A stretch of 64,000 nucleotides of DNA, taken from the NCBI GenBank assembly GCA_902558815.1, contig CACEFF010000001.1, positions 248,001 to 312,000 on the forward strand. The letters run 5' to 3'. A model generated the notes under the pieces. That model was not told where the DNA came from and made no database searches. It saw nothing but the letters and a program-made list of their open reading frames with translations. The stretch comes from an uncultured Pelagibacteraceae bacterium (GTDB lineage: Bacteria > Pseudomonadota > Alphaproteobacteria > Pelagibacterales > Pelagibacteraceae). The translations under genes were made by a program, and so were the position numbers. Positions 36,088-45,461 of the stretch are shown piece by piece. Every line of letters begins with the position of its first letter. Position 1 is the stretch's first letter.

Positions 36088-36951
36088 ATGGTTATAAATT
36101 ATAATCCTAATAACAAGAAAATTAAAAAAGGACTATACATAGTTTCAACACCAATAGGAAATTTAAGAGACATAACGTTAAGAGCCATTGATACACTAAA
36201 TATGTCTGAATTTATATTATGTGAGGATACCAGGGTATCAAAGGTTTTATTAGAAAAATACGATATTAAATCAAAATTAATATCTAATCATAAATTTAAT
36301 GAAAAAAAAAATATATCAAAAATATTAGATTATCTAAAAAATGGATCTATAATTTCAATGATTTCAGATGCGGGTACCCCAGGCATTTCAGATCCTGGAA
36401 CAATTTTAGTAAATGAATGTATAAAAAATAATATAGATATTATTCCTATTCCTGGACCATCATCTGTAACATCAGCTATTTCATTAAGTGGATTTTCTGA
36501 AAAATTTTTTTTTTATGGTTTTTTTCCAGAAAAAAAAAAAGTAATTGAAAATGACTTAAAAATTTTAAGTAATCTAAATTATTCAATTGTTTTTTTTATT
36601 TCATCAAAAAAAATAAAAAAAATCACCTTAGATTTAAAAAAAAATTTTTCTGGCCGTAGTATTTTTATATGTCGTGAAATGACAAAATATTATGAGGAAT
36701 TTAAAAGACTTGAGGTGGAGAATCTTGATAGATTAAATTTAGAATTAAAAGGTGAATTGACCATAGTTATTTCTGGAAAAAAAGATGAAAAAAAAACTTC
36801 ACAAAATCTTAGTGAATCAGATAAAAGAATAATAAAGAAAATGATTAATAAACTGAGCATAAAAGAAATAATAAGCATAATTTCAGAAAATAACAAAATA
36901 GCAAAGAAAGAAATTTATAACTATTGTCTCGGATTAAAGAATGAGAATTAA
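36088..36951 (+). CDS. rsmI: RsmI, 16S rRNA 2'-O-ribose C1402 methyltransferase
   Basis: RsmI methylates the ribose of C1402 in the decoding centre. The 287-residue protein shows the tetrapyrrole-methylase fold: GLYIVSTPIGNLRDITLRA at about residue 17, CEDTRVSKVLLEKYDI, ISDAGTPGISDPG near 98, and PIPGPSSVTSAISLSG near 125. Several long A runs occur in the second half of the gene, but the frame stays open. It overlaps dolP by 11 bp and is divergent from the LpoA-like gene. Confidence 0.95.
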   Translation: MVINYNPNNKKIKKGLYIVSTPIGNLRDITLRAIDTLNMSEFILCEDTRVSKVLLEKYDIKSKLISNHKFNEKKNISKILDYLKNGSIISMISDAGTPGISDPGTILVNECIKNNIDIIPIPGPSSVTSAISLSGFSEKFFFYGFFPEKKKVIENDLKILSNLNYSIVFFISSKKIKKITLDLKKNFSGRSIFICREMTKYYEEFKRLEVENLDRLNLELKGELTIVISGKKDEKKTSQNLSESDKRIIKKMINKLSIKEIISIISENNKIAKKEIYNYCLGLKNEN

Positions 36952-37534
36952 AATTTTAGTTTTATTTATATCATTTTTAGTACTTTCTGGATGTATTGGA
37001 GTTTCTTCAAAAGGTTTATTTGGAACTGGTGTGAGTGTTGCTTTTGATCCAAGATCTGTAGGTACTCAAATCGATGATTCTATTATGCAAAAAAGTCTTT
37101 CTGCAAAAATTTTACTTTTAAATAAAAGCTACATTTTATCTATTAAATCTAAAGTTCTGGATGGAAGAATATTTTTGACTGGTAAAGTTGATAATCCTGA
37201 GGAAAAGCTTAAATTGACCAAATTAGCGTGGGAAACTCAGGGAGTCAGGTCTGTTAGAAATGATATTAAAATTAAAGAGGATTTTGATTTTAAACAATCT
37301 GCTAAAGATATTTTGATCACATCTCAATTAAGAACAGCTTTTATTTTAAGCAAAGATATTAAGGCAACTAATTATCAAATTGATACATATAAAAAAAAAA
37401 TATATGTTTATGGTATTGCTATGACCTCAGAGGAGAGAGACATGGTTTTAGATGAAGCTAGAGAAATTTTAGACGTAGAAGATGTAATTGCAAGTATATT
37501 GCTTGTCGAGGATCTAAGAATACAAAAAAATTAA
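36941..37534 (+). CDS. dolP: DolP (YraP)-like double BON-domain lipoprotein
   Basis: A 197-residue outer-membrane lipoprotein with lipobox LSGC (Cys18) and two BON domains (about residues 50-110 and 120-190). The first carries SKVLDGRIFLTGKVDNPEEKLKL and the second KKIYVYGIAMTSEERDMVLDEA. E. coli DolP helps maintain outer-membrane integrity and supports BamA. Its position after rsmI and the LpoA-like gene matches the E. coli cluster, although yraN and diaA are missing here. The 3' end meets the converging maeB stop. Confidence 0.88.
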   Translation: MRIKILVLFISFLVLSGCIGVSSKGLFGTGVSVAFDPRSVGTQIDDSIMQKSLSAKILLLNKSYILSIKSKVLDGRIFLTGKVDNPEEKLKLTKLAWETQGVRSVRNDIKIKEDFDFKQSAKDILITSQLRTAFILSKDIKATNYQIDTYKKKIYVYGIAMTSEERDMVLDEAREILDVEDVIASILLVEDLRIQKN

Positions 37535-39816
37535 TTTTTTTTATAATCAATCACATCTGCAGAATAAGAGGCTATAGAAGCTAGATTTATAATTTCAGAT
37601 GTTGACGATCTAAGTGGTGCTATTTCAATAGGTAATCCTAAACCAATCAACAAAGGTCCTATAACTTTTGCTCTACTCATGGATTTTATCATCTTATAGG
37701 AAATGGCAGCACTATGTTGACTAGGCATTATCAATACATTTGAATTTCCAACAATTTCTGAAAATGGATAAAGTTCTTTGTATATTTCTTCAAGAGCAAC
37801 ATCTGGTTGCATCTCACCATCAAATTTAAAATCAACTTTTTTCTTTTTTAATATTTCAACTGCATCACTAATTCTTTTTGTTCGATCTGTAACTGGTTGA
37901 CCAAAGGTTGAATGAGATAAAAATGCAACTTTGGGATCAAATCCAAACAGTCTTACTACACGTGAAGCGGATACAGCCATATCAGCTAACTGGTTTGCAT
38001 CTGGATATTCAATTACTGAAGTATCACAAATAAATATTGTTTTTCCTCTGTTTACTATAAGATTTAACCCAAACATGATCTCACCAGGTCTTGGATCTAC
38101 AACTTTTATAATCTTTTCAAGGGAAGAGGAATATCTTCTAGTATTTCCTGTTATCATTGCGTCTGCATCCTTACAAGCAACCATACAAGAGGCCCAAATT
38201 ACTCTATCATTTCTGACTAATCTGTCACAATCCCATTCTAACATGCCCTGTTCTCTTTGAAGTTTTTTAAATAAATACTCGACGTATTTTTCTCTTTTTG
38301 ATTTATCTTTAGAATTTATAATCTCGATATCAAAATTTTCATTGTAGCCAATCTTTTTTATTTGTTCTTTTATTAATTTTTCTTTTCCAATTAAAATGGG
38401 TGTTCCTAACTTGGAATTTTTAAAAGCTATAGCTGCTTTGAGCATATTTTCATCTTCACCATCTGCAAAAACAACTTTTTTTGGTTTCTTCTTAATGTAG
38501 GTGTTTATACCTTGCATTATAGTTACTGTAGGATCTAATCGTTGTTTAAGTTGGTCCTTATATCCCTCAAAATCATCAATTTTTATTCTTGCAACACCTG
38601 TATCTATAGCTGCTTTTGCTACGGCAGCAGGAATTACACTAATTAATCTTGGGTCAAATGTTGATGGAATGATATATTCTTTACCATAATGAGGTCTTTC
38701 ACCTCCCATTGCAGCAACAACCTCATCTGGCACATCTTCCCTTGCTAAATTTGCTATGGCATTTGCAGCAGCAACTTTCATTTCCTCATTAATAGTTTTA
38801 GATCTTACATCGAGTGCACCTCTAAAAATATAAGGAAAGCCTATTAAGTTGTTTACTTGGTTTGGGTAGTCAGATCTTCCAGTTGCGATAATTGCATCAT
38901 CTCTCGCTTGTTCAACTTCTTCAGGTGTAATTTCAGGATCAGGATTTGCGCAGGCAAAAATTATTGGGTTCTTTGCCATTTTTTTAACCATGTCTTTAGT
39001 CAAAGCACCCTTAGCAGATAATCCCAAAAATACATCAGCATTTTCTATAGCATCATCTAAACTTCGGTTTTTAGTTTCTATTGCATGACTTGATTTCCAT
39101 TGATTTAGATTTTCTCTTCCCCGATAGATTACTCCTTTTCTATCAACCATAGTAATATTTTTTTGAGGAACACCACTTTTTTTAAATAAATTTGTACATG
39201 CCATTGCTGAAGCACCTGCACCGTTAACAACTATTTTTATCTTATCAATTTTTTTATTACTTATATCTAATGCATTGATTAATGCTGCCGTTGTAATTAT
39301 AGCAGTACCATGTTGATCATCGTGAAAAACAGGTATATCTAAAGTTTCTTTAAGTTTATCCTCTATAATAAAACAGTCTGGTGCTGCTATATCTTCAAGG
39401 TTTATACCCCCAAAGCTGGGAGCAAAATTTTTAATACTATTTATAATTTCATTTGGGTCAGAGGAATCAATTTCAAGATCTATTGAGTCTATATCAGCAA
39501 ATCTTTTAAATAGAACTGCCTTTCCTTCCATTACAGGTTTTGATGCTAAAGCACCTAAATTGCCCATCCCTAGAATTGCAGAACCATTACTTATAACTGC
39601 AACTAAATTTCCTTTGCTAGTATAGTCAAATACAGCTTCTGGATTCTTACTAATAGCTCTTACAGGCGCTGCAACCCCAGGAGAATAAGCTAAAGCCAAA
39701 TCCCTTTTTGTAGTCATGTTTTTTGAAGATGAAATTTCAATCTTCCCAGGTTTTTTATGACTATGAAAATCTAAAGCTTCTTTGTCAGTGTAATGATCAA
39801 TTTTTGTTTTTTTCAT
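37531..39816 (-). CDS. maeB: MaeB, malic enzyme fused to a phosphotransacetylase domain
   Basis: This enzyme converts malate to pyruvate and CO2, normally with NADP+. The 761-residue protein has the malic N-domain (LALAYSPGVAAPVRAI near residue 40; HDDQHGTAIITTAALINAL near 165) and a nucleotide-binding domain (VVNGAGASAMAC). The PTA-like C-terminal domain (from about residue 430) contains VRLFGFDPKVAFLS. The PTA part is usually inactive and regulatory, responding to acetyl-CoA. It is divergent from murJ. Confidence 0.96.
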   Translation of the reverse strand: MKKTKIDHYTDKEALDFHSHKKPGKIEISSSKNMTTKRDLALAYSPGVAAPVRAISKNPEAVFDYTSKGNLVAVISNGSAILGMGNLGALASKPVMEGKAVLFKRFADIDSIDLEIDSSDPNEIINSIKNFAPSFGGINLEDIAAPDCFIIEDKLKETLDIPVFHDDQHGTAIITTAALINALDISNKKIDKIKIVVNGAGASAMACTNLFKKSGVPQKNITMVDRKGVIYRGRENLNQWKSSHAIETKNRSLDDAIENADVFLGLSAKGALTKDMVKKMAKNPIIFACANPDPEITPEEVEQARDDAIIATGRSDYPNQVNNLIGFPYIFRGALDVRSKTINEEMKVAAANAIANLAREDVPDEVVAAMGGERPHYGKEYIIPSTFDPRLISVIPAAVAKAAIDTGVARIKIDDFEGYKDQLKQRLDPTVTIMQGINTYIKKKPKKVVFADGEDENMLKAAIAFKNSKLGTPILIGKEKLIKEQIKKIGYNENFDIEIINSKDKSKREKYVEYLFKKLQREQGMLEWDCDRLVRNDRVIWASCMVACKDADAMITGNTRRYSSSLEKIIKVVDPRPGEIMFGLNLIVNRGKTIFICDTSVIEYPDANQLADMAVSASRVVRLFGFDPKVAFLSHSTFGQPVTDRTKRISDAVEILKKKKVDFKFDGEMQPDVALEEIYKELYPFSEIVGNSNVLIMPSQHSAAISYKMIKSMSRAKVIGPLLIGLGLPIEIAPLRSSTSEIINLASIASYSADVIDYKKN

Positions 39817-39866
39817 TTATGTTAATTAGGTGTACAAATGGGGTAAAATTAAGACTAATATGATTT

Positions 39867-41396
39867 ATGAATTTAGTTAAGTCAACAGGGACTTTTGGTT
39901 TTTATACCATAATCAGCAGATTACTTGGTTATTTAAGAGATGTTTTAATTGCAATTTTTCTTGGCACAGGTTTCATCGCAGATGTTTTTTTTGTGGCTTT
40001 TAGAATACCAAATACATTTAGAAGATTATTTGCTGAAGGTACTTTTAATGCAGCATTTGTTCCAAGTTACAGCTCAGAGTTAACAAAAGGTAAATCAAAA
40101 TCGGACAAATTTGCAAATGATATTTTTAATTTACTATTGTTTGGTCTCCTATTTTTAATTCTTGTTATTGAGATTTTTATGCCCGCCTTTGTTCGCTTAA
40201 TTGCGCCAGGATTTGTAGAGGATAGTAAAAAAATTGAATTTGCTATAGATTTAACAAGGATAACATTTCCCTTTTTATTGTTTGTAAGCTTATCATCTTT
40301 TTTTGCAGCAATATTAAACTCACATAATAAATTTGCTGCCGCATCAGCAGCACCAATTATTTTAAATCTCATTTTGATTGGAATTTTGATTTTTGGAAAA
40401 TATTTAAATGACAATCTTATTTATTATCTCTCTTATGGAGTATCAGTTGCAGGATTATTACAACTAATATTTTTATATGTATTTGTTAAAAAGTTTTATT
40501 TGATAAAATTTAATTTTAAATTTAAATTAAATCAAAAAGTTAAAATTTTTTTTAAAAAACTTTTACCAAGTATTTTCTCTTCTGGAGTCACGCAAATAAA
40601 TATTCTTATTGGCACTATAATTGCATCATTTCAAGCAAGTGCTGTATCATACTTGTATTATGCTGATAGAATTTATCAAATTAATCTTGCGATTGCTGGA
40701 ATTGCAATAGGAGTAGTTGTTTTACCACAACTTTCTAAACATATTTATTTAAAAAAAAAAAATAAGATTTTGCAGATTCAAAATAAAGCATTGGAATTAA
40801 GTATGTTTTTAAGCTTACCTGCATCTGTTGCTTTAATAGTTGGTTCTGAAGAAATTATTTCTGCGTTATTTGGATATGGTTCTTTTGATAATGAAGCAGT
40901 ACTAAATTCCTCAAAAGCTCTCTATTATTTTGCATTAGGTTTACCTTCTTTTGCATTAATTAAAGTTTTTTCTACTTTTTTCTTCGCAAACAATGATACC
41001 AAAACTCCGTTTTATATTTCTTTAATTTCAGTAATTCTTAACATTTCTATTAGTCTTTATTATTTTAAAAGCATTGGTTTTATAATAATTCCGATAGCAA
41101 CAACAATTTCCTCTTGGTTTAACGCAATTATATTGTTTATCTATTTAAAGAATAAAGATCTATTTAAGTTTAATTCAATATTTTTCATAAAATTTTTGAG
41201 GATAATATTTGCTTCAATTGTAATGGGTATATTTTTCAAATATTTAATAATAATTTTTGGAAATCAATTAATTTATGATTATAATTTTAAATCGTTTTAT
41301 TTACTTTTATCTGTTTTATTATGTTTAACTTTGTATTTAGTAGTGTCTTTTTTTATCAATGCTTTTAATTATAAAGATCTTCAACTAAAGTATTAA
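39867..41396 (+). CDS. murJ: MurJ (MviN), lipid II flippase
   Basis: MurJ moves lipid II across the inner membrane for peptidoglycan synthesis. The 509-residue protein has about 14 membrane segments, the opening SRLLGYLRDVLIAIFLGTG with conserved Arg residues, FRIPNTFRRLFAEGTFNAAFVPSY near residue 48, and the later GVVVLPQLSKH region. It begins 50 bp from maeB and is followed by trpS after 3 bp. A 12-nt A run near 40750 lies inside the frame, which remains open. Confidence 0.96.
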   Translation: MNLVKSTGTFGFYTIISRLLGYLRDVLIAIFLGTGFIADVFFVAFRIPNTFRRLFAEGTFNAAFVPSYSSELTKGKSKSDKFANDIFNLLLFGLLFLILVIEIFMPAFVRLIAPGFVEDSKKIEFAIDLTRITFPFLLFVSLSSFFAAILNSHNKFAAASAAPIILNLILIGILIFGKYLNDNLIYYLSYGVSVAGLLQLIFLYVFVKKFYLIKFNFKFKLNQKVKIFFKKLLPSIFSSGVTQINILIGTIIASFQASAVSYLYYADRIYQINLAIAGIAIGVVVLPQLSKHIYLKKKNKILQIQNKALELSMFLSLPASVALIVGSEEIISALFGYGSFDNEAVLNSSKALYYFALGLPSFALIKVFSTFFFANNDTKTPFYISLISVILNISISLYYFKSIGFIIIPIATTISSWFNAIILFIYLKNKDLFKFNSIFFIKFLRIIFASIVMGIFFKYLIIIFGNQLIYDYNFKSFYLLLSVLLCLTLYLVVSFFINAFNYKDLQLKY

Positions 41397-41399
41397 ATT

Positions 41400-42401
41400 A
41401 TGAAAAAAAAAATATTTTCAGGCGTTCAACCTACAGGAAATCTACATTTAGGAAATTATTTAGGAGCAATTAAAAATTTTGTTAAGCTTAATAATGATGA
41501 CCAAAATAATTGTGTATTTTGTGTTGTTGACTTACATGCAATAACTGTAAGTCAAGATCCAAAAAAATTAAGAAATAATATTAGAGAAACCGTAGCCACA
41601 TTCATTGCAAGTGGAATTGATCCAAAAAAGAGTATAATATTTAATCAATCTCAAGTAAGTGCACATTCAGAAGCCGCATGGATACTAAGCTGTATTGCAA
41701 GGATGGGCTGGTTAAACAGAATGACGCAATTTAAAGAAAAAGCAGGTAAGGATAAAGAAAAAGCAAGCATTGGTCTTTATTCATACCCAGTTTTAATGGC
41801 TGCAGATATATTACTCTATGACTCAACTCATGTGCCGGTTGGTGATGATCAGAAGCAACATCTAGAACTTTGCAGAGATATTGCACAAAAATTTAATAAT
41901 GATTTTGGAGTAAAAGATTTTTTTAAAGTACCAGAACCATTAATTCAAAAAGAATTTTCAAGAATTATGAGTCTTAAGGATGGTTCAAAAAAAATGAGTA
42001 AATCTGATTTATCGGACTTAAGTAGAATAAATTTAACTGATGAAAAAGATGAAATTATTAACAAAATCAAAAAAGCAAAAACTGATCCAATGCCAATGCC
42101 ATCAAATATTGAGGAGTTAGAAAAAAGATTTGAAGCAAAAAATTTAATTGGTATTTACGCAAGTTTATCTGGTCAACCTCTTGAAAAAACTGTTAAAGAA
42201 TTTGCCGGAAAAAATTTTTCTGAATTTAAGGAAAATTTATCGCAAGTTATAGTTGATAAAATTATTCCCATTTCAGTTGAAATAAAAAAGTTATTAAATG
42301 AAAAAGATTATTTAGACAATATTCTCCTGGATGGATGTAAAAAAGCTAACAATATTGCATCTAATAAGATTAAAAAAATTCACGAAATAGTTGGTTTTTG
42401 A
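41400..42401 (+). CDS. trpS: TrpS, tryptophanyl-tRNA synthetase
   Basis: A class I synthetase of 333 residues. The HIGH-type motif is [12 protein letters not shown] near residue 12, followed by the Trp-pocket segment DLHAIT and the [15 protein letters not shown] motif near 148. The KMSKS loop is KKMSKSDL near residue 200. It is adjacent to murJ, as in many alphaproteobacteria. Length and motifs are normal. Confidence 0.98.
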   Translation: MKKKIFSGVQPTGNLHLGNYLGAIKNFVKLNNDDQNNCVFCVVDLHAITVSQDPKKLRNNIRETVATFIASGIDPKKSIIFNQSQVSAHSEAAWILSCIARMGWLNRMTQFKEKAGKDKEKASIGLYSYPVLMAADILLYDSTHVPVGDDQKQHLELCRDIAQKFNNDFGVKDFFKVPEPLIQKEFSRIMSLKDGSKKMSKSDLSDLSRINLTDEKDEIINKIKKAKTDPMPMPSNIEELEKRFEAKNLIGIYASLSGQPLEKTVKEFAGKNFSEFKENLSQVIVDKIIPISVEIKKLLNEKDYLDNILLDGCKKANNIASNKIKKIHEIVGF

Positions 42402-42454
42402 AAAAAAATTTATTAACAAGTTTCAATTTATTAATTAATGACTATATATAAATC

Positions 42455-42994
42455 ATGTACGTTCAAACAGAAATTACACCTAATCCAAATTCATTAAAAT
42501 TTTTACCAGGTAAAATAGTTTCTAATCATGGGTCTTTTGAAATAACTAAAAAAGATGAGACAAACAACGAACTGATTAGAAATATGTTATCTATTAATGG
42601 AGTAGAGGGTATTTTTTTAGGTAAAGATTTTATATCTATAAATAAAAATGATGAAATTTCCTGGGATGAAATAAAACATATTGTTATTTCTTTAATTAAT
42701 GATTTTTATTCAAGTGGTAAAGAATGTGTAATTGAAAAAAGTTTGAATGAAGGCCAAGAGAGTCTTGCAGAAATTGAGCAACAAATAGTCAAAATTTTAG
42801 ATGAAAAAATTAGGCCAGCTGTTGCAAAAGATGGGGGAGATATAAAGTTTAAAGAATTTAAAGATGGTGTAGTAAAAGTGCAATTGCAAGGTAGTTGTTC
42901 AGGATGTCCAAGTTCAACTATGACATTAAAACAAGGTGTTCAAAATCTTTTATGCCACTATATACCTGAAGTAAAACAAGTAGAAGCTATTTAA
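42455..42994 (+). CDS. Nfu-type iron-sulfur cluster scaffold/carrier
   Basis: A 179-residue protein with an N-terminal Nfu_N domain (TEITPNPNSLKFLPG at the start) and a C-terminal NifU-like domain. The latter holds the cluster-binding CSGC pair in QGSCSGCPSSTMTLKQGVQNLL near residue 148. It delivers Fe-S clusters to client proteins such as those used by lipoyl and respiratory enzymes. The 53-bp gap upstream shows no distinct promoter. The Bax-like gene follows after 1 bp. Confidence 0.94.
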   Translation: MYVQTEITPNPNSLKFLPGKIVSNHGSFEITKKDETNNELIRNMLSINGVEGIFLGKDFISINKNDEISWDEIKHIVISLINDFYSSGKECVIEKSLNEGQESLAEIEQQIVKILDEKIRPAVAKDGGDIKFKEFKDGVVKVQLQGSCSGCPSSTMTLKQGVQNLLCHYIPEVKQVEAI

Positions 42995-42995
42995 T

Positions 42996-44060
42996 ATGCG
43001 AAAAGAAAGTTACAAATTTTTTAAATTTTTCATTCAAAAAGAAATAAGTCCTATTACAAGAACTGTAATTAGCTCATTGATAGTAGTTCTATTTTTTTAT
43101 ACTGCACCAGTTTTAGTGAATATTGCTAAAATTGAAAATATGGAGTTTCAAAATAATTCAAAAAAGATATTAGCTTATACGCTTAATAATAAAGACAATC
43201 TTTTAGATAACGATAATAAAATTTTAAATGAAAAAGACCTTTTGGTAGACATCTTAAGCCTCAATGATTTAGAGACAGATACAGTCAGGTTGAATGCCTC
43301 TACAATCAAACAGCTATTTGAAGATACAAACTACACCCTGAAAGACGTCAGAGAAAAAAAATTAGTTAAACCAGTAGCATTAACTTTGCTACCTGGTGAA
43401 ATTAAGATGATTGAAAACACAAAAAAAAGGAAAGATTTTTTTATTCAAATTGTTTTACCATTAATTCTTAAAGAAAATAACAACATAAAATTAGATAGAA
43501 AAAGACTCTTTAGTATAATCAATAAAAGCAACAATACTAAATTGGAAAAAAAATGGCTTGAGAAAAAATATAAACAATATGGTGTCCCCTCTAAAGATTT
43601 ATCAGTTTTAAAAATAAGAATGGATGAAGTTCCAGTTTCGCTTGCAATCGCGCAAGCAGCAAAAGAAACTGGTTGGGGAACTTCAAGATTTGCTCAAGAA
43701 GGTAATGCATTGTTTGGGCAGTGGACCTGGTCAGGTGAGGGTTTGCAGCCTAAAGATGCTGATAAAAATGAGGGCCACAAAGTCATGAAGTTTAATGTTT
43801 TGCAAGCTTCGGTAAGAGCTTACCAGAGAAATTTAAATACTCACTCATCATATAAAGAATTTAGAAAAAATAGAGCAAAGCTTAGGGACCAAGGTTTGGC
43901 TTTAGATAGTTTGATATTATCAAAATATTTAGATCAATATGCTGAAACGGGAAGTCAATATGTGGAAGTTTTACAGAAAATTATTAAACAAAATAATTTA
44001 AAAGATTTTGATGATGCAAAATTACTTCCTTCAAGCATTGAGTTAGAAAGTCTAATTTAA
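42996..44060 (+). CDS. Bax-like glucosaminidase-domain protein, membrane-anchored
   Basis: A 354-residue protein with one N-terminal membrane segment (about residues 20-42) and a C-terminal glucosaminidase (GH73-like) domain starting near residue 205. The domain shows PVSLAIAQAAKETGWGTSRFAQEGNALFGQWTW, with the catalytic Glu in AAKETGWG, and VRAYQRNLNTHSSYKEFRKNRA. It probably cleaves peptidoglycan glycan strands in the periplasm. Its last 9 bp overlap the converging deacetylase gene, and it follows nfu closely. Confidence 0.87.
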   Translation: MRKESYKFFKFFIQKEISPITRTVISSLIVVLFFYTAPVLVNIAKIENMEFQNNSKKILAYTLNNKDNLLDNDNKILNEKDLLVDILSLNDLETDTVRLNASTIKQLFEDTNYTLKDVREKKLVKPVALTLLPGEIKMIENTKKRKDFFIQIVLPLILKENNNIKLDRKRLFSIINKSNNTKLEKKWLEKKYKQYGVPSKDLSVLKIRMDEVPVSLAIAQAAKETGWGTSRFAQEGNALFGQWTWSGEGLQPKDADKNEGHKVMKFNVLQASVRAYQRNLNTHSSYKEFRKNRAKLRDQGLALDSLILSKYLDQYAETGSQYVEVLQKIIKQNNLKDFDDAKLLPSSIELESLI

Positions 44061-45119
44061 TTTTTTTACAATAAACTGTACTCCAAACCAACGCCATTTT
44101 CCATTATCATTCAATGAACAATTTATTCTGCCACGTCTTGGTACAAATGCTTCTCTAAATTTTATTTTTAAAATTTTGTTATTAATTAGTACTTTAGATT
44201 TTTCCCATTTATTACCTTCGTTAGAATAACAAGTAATATTTTCTATATTCTTTTGTTCTTTAAAAAATTCTACGGTAAATTCTGGTGGATTATTTTCCTT
44301 TTGCAAACTTTTTTCCTCTGGTTTTAATTTTTTATATTCAAGAGGTAAATAATTAATAATAGATTTAAATCTTTCTATCTTACCGTATTTTTCATTCATT
44401 GGAAATCTTGGTAGCTCAAATTTATCTTTGTTAATATCAATTACTCCTGAATGTTGACCAAATGATAATTTAAAATTTTTTGATACATAATCTCTCATAA
44501 ATTTTGAGTATTCACCGAATGGATAAGAATATAAATCTGGCACATATCCAATCTTATTTAAAAAAATAGAATTAGCTTTTTCAGTATCAGATATAAATTC
44601 ATCATTTTTTTTATCAATTAAATATTCATGAGTATGTGAATGATGTCCAATTGTAACAAAGTCTTCTTTTTCAATTTCTTTAATTTGATCCCAAGTCATA
44701 TATCCTCTTTTCCCAACTGGCTCAGTGGAAACAAATAAAATAAAAGGTATTTTATTTTTTTTTAAATAAGGCCACGCTTCTTTGTAAAAAGATTCAAATG
44801 CGTCATCTATGGTAATCAAAATTTTTTTATTCATTTTTGGAACATCAAACTCTTCATAAAAATTTTTTGGGTTATAGAATTCAAATTTAGAATCTTTAAT
44901 TAACTCAATATGTTTTTTAAAAACGTCCATTTGAATATTTGTAGATGGATATTTTGACTCATTAAATCTATGATACATGATTGATAAAATACCTTCATCT
45001 TTTGAATAACGTTTGGTATCATTAGATTCAGAATATGAAATTGTCGAAAAATAAAAAAAATATAAAATGAATAAACTTGTTATAGATGCTGCAAATGAAA
45101 ATATTTTTTTAACAATCAT
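44052..45119 (-). CDS. Polysaccharide deacetylase family protein
   Basis: A 355-residue exported or membrane-anchored protein with a hydrophobic N-terminus (about residues 5-27) and a NodB-type carbohydrate esterase 4 domain. Visible motifs are SIMYHRF, ITIDDAFESFYKEAWPYLKK with the metal-binding Asp pair near residue 97, IGHHSHTHEYL with the two metal-binding His, and YPFGEYSKFMRDYV. The C-terminal domain is unassigned. The substrate may be peptidoglycan or another surface glycan. Its first 53 bp overlap the start of the divergent tsaB gene; no other ATG restores the signal segment. Confidence 0.85.
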   Translation of the reverse strand: MIVKKIFSFAASITSLFILYFFYFSTISYSESNDTKRYSKDEGILSIMYHRFNESKYPSTNIQMDVFKKHIELIKDSKFEFYNPKNFYEEFDVPKMNKKILITIDDAFESFYKEAWPYLKKNKIPFILFVSTEPVGKRGYMTWDQIKEIEKEDFVTIGHHSHTHEYLIDKKNDEFISDTEKANSIFLNKIGYVPDLYSYPFGEYSKFMRDYVSKNFKLSFGQHSGVIDINKDKFELPRFPMNEKYGKIERFKSIINYLPLEYKKLKPEEKSLQKENNPPEFTVEFFKEQKNIENITCYSNEGNKWEKSKVLINNKILKIKFREAFVPRRGRINCSLNDNGKWRWFGVQFIVKKLN

Positions 45120-45453
45120 CAGTAATGGTTGTCTTTATAATGTTTGTCATGAAAATAGTAAAACTAATTATGAAAAATTAATGATATTGATTATCGATTT
45201 TTTAAATTCAAATAATCTAAATATAAACGACATATCAACTATGTATGTTAATAGAGGGCCTGGAAGCTTCGCTGGTATTCGAAACTCACTATCTACTATT
45301 AAAGCAATACATGTGGCTAAAAAAATTGACTATTATTGTTATAGTTTTAAAGATTTTGACGATGAAAACGATTTAAATTATGGAAATATTCCAAATTTGT
45401 GTAATAAATTTAAGATAAAAAAAAATTTGATTAATCCTATTTATATAAGTTAA
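45067..45453 (+). CDS. tsaB: TsaB, short form (tRNA t6A-synthesis partner of TsaD)
   Basis: TsaB stabilises TsaD in making t6A at position 37 of ANN-decoding tRNAs. Only 128 residues are encoded; E. coli TsaB has about 231. The N-terminal ASKHA half is intact, with the opening MNKLVIDAANENIFL and the signature RGPGSFAGIRNSLSTIKAI near residue 60. The second half is missing and no remnant is seen, since fur begins 8 bp after the stop. rimI, often adjacent, is absent. The start lies on the opposite strand within the first codons of the deacetylase gene. Confidence 0.85.
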   Translation: MNKLVIDAANENIFLTIISNGCLYNVCHENSKTNYEKLMILIIDFLNSNNLNINDISTMYVNRGPGSFAGIRNSLSTIKAIHVAKKIDYYCYSFKDFDDENDLNYGNIPNLCNKFKIKKNLINPIYIS

Positions 45454-45461
45454 AATTAAAT

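Noticed and set aside
36500-36640. Long A runs in rsmI as a frameshifted pseudogene
   Set aside because: The frame stays open through all conserved motifs and the length is normal.
37530-39816. Overlapping plus-strand frames inside maeB, dnaK, pnp and others as genes
   Set aside because: They lie in other frames of clearly real genes, show no family motifs and have no ribosome sites.
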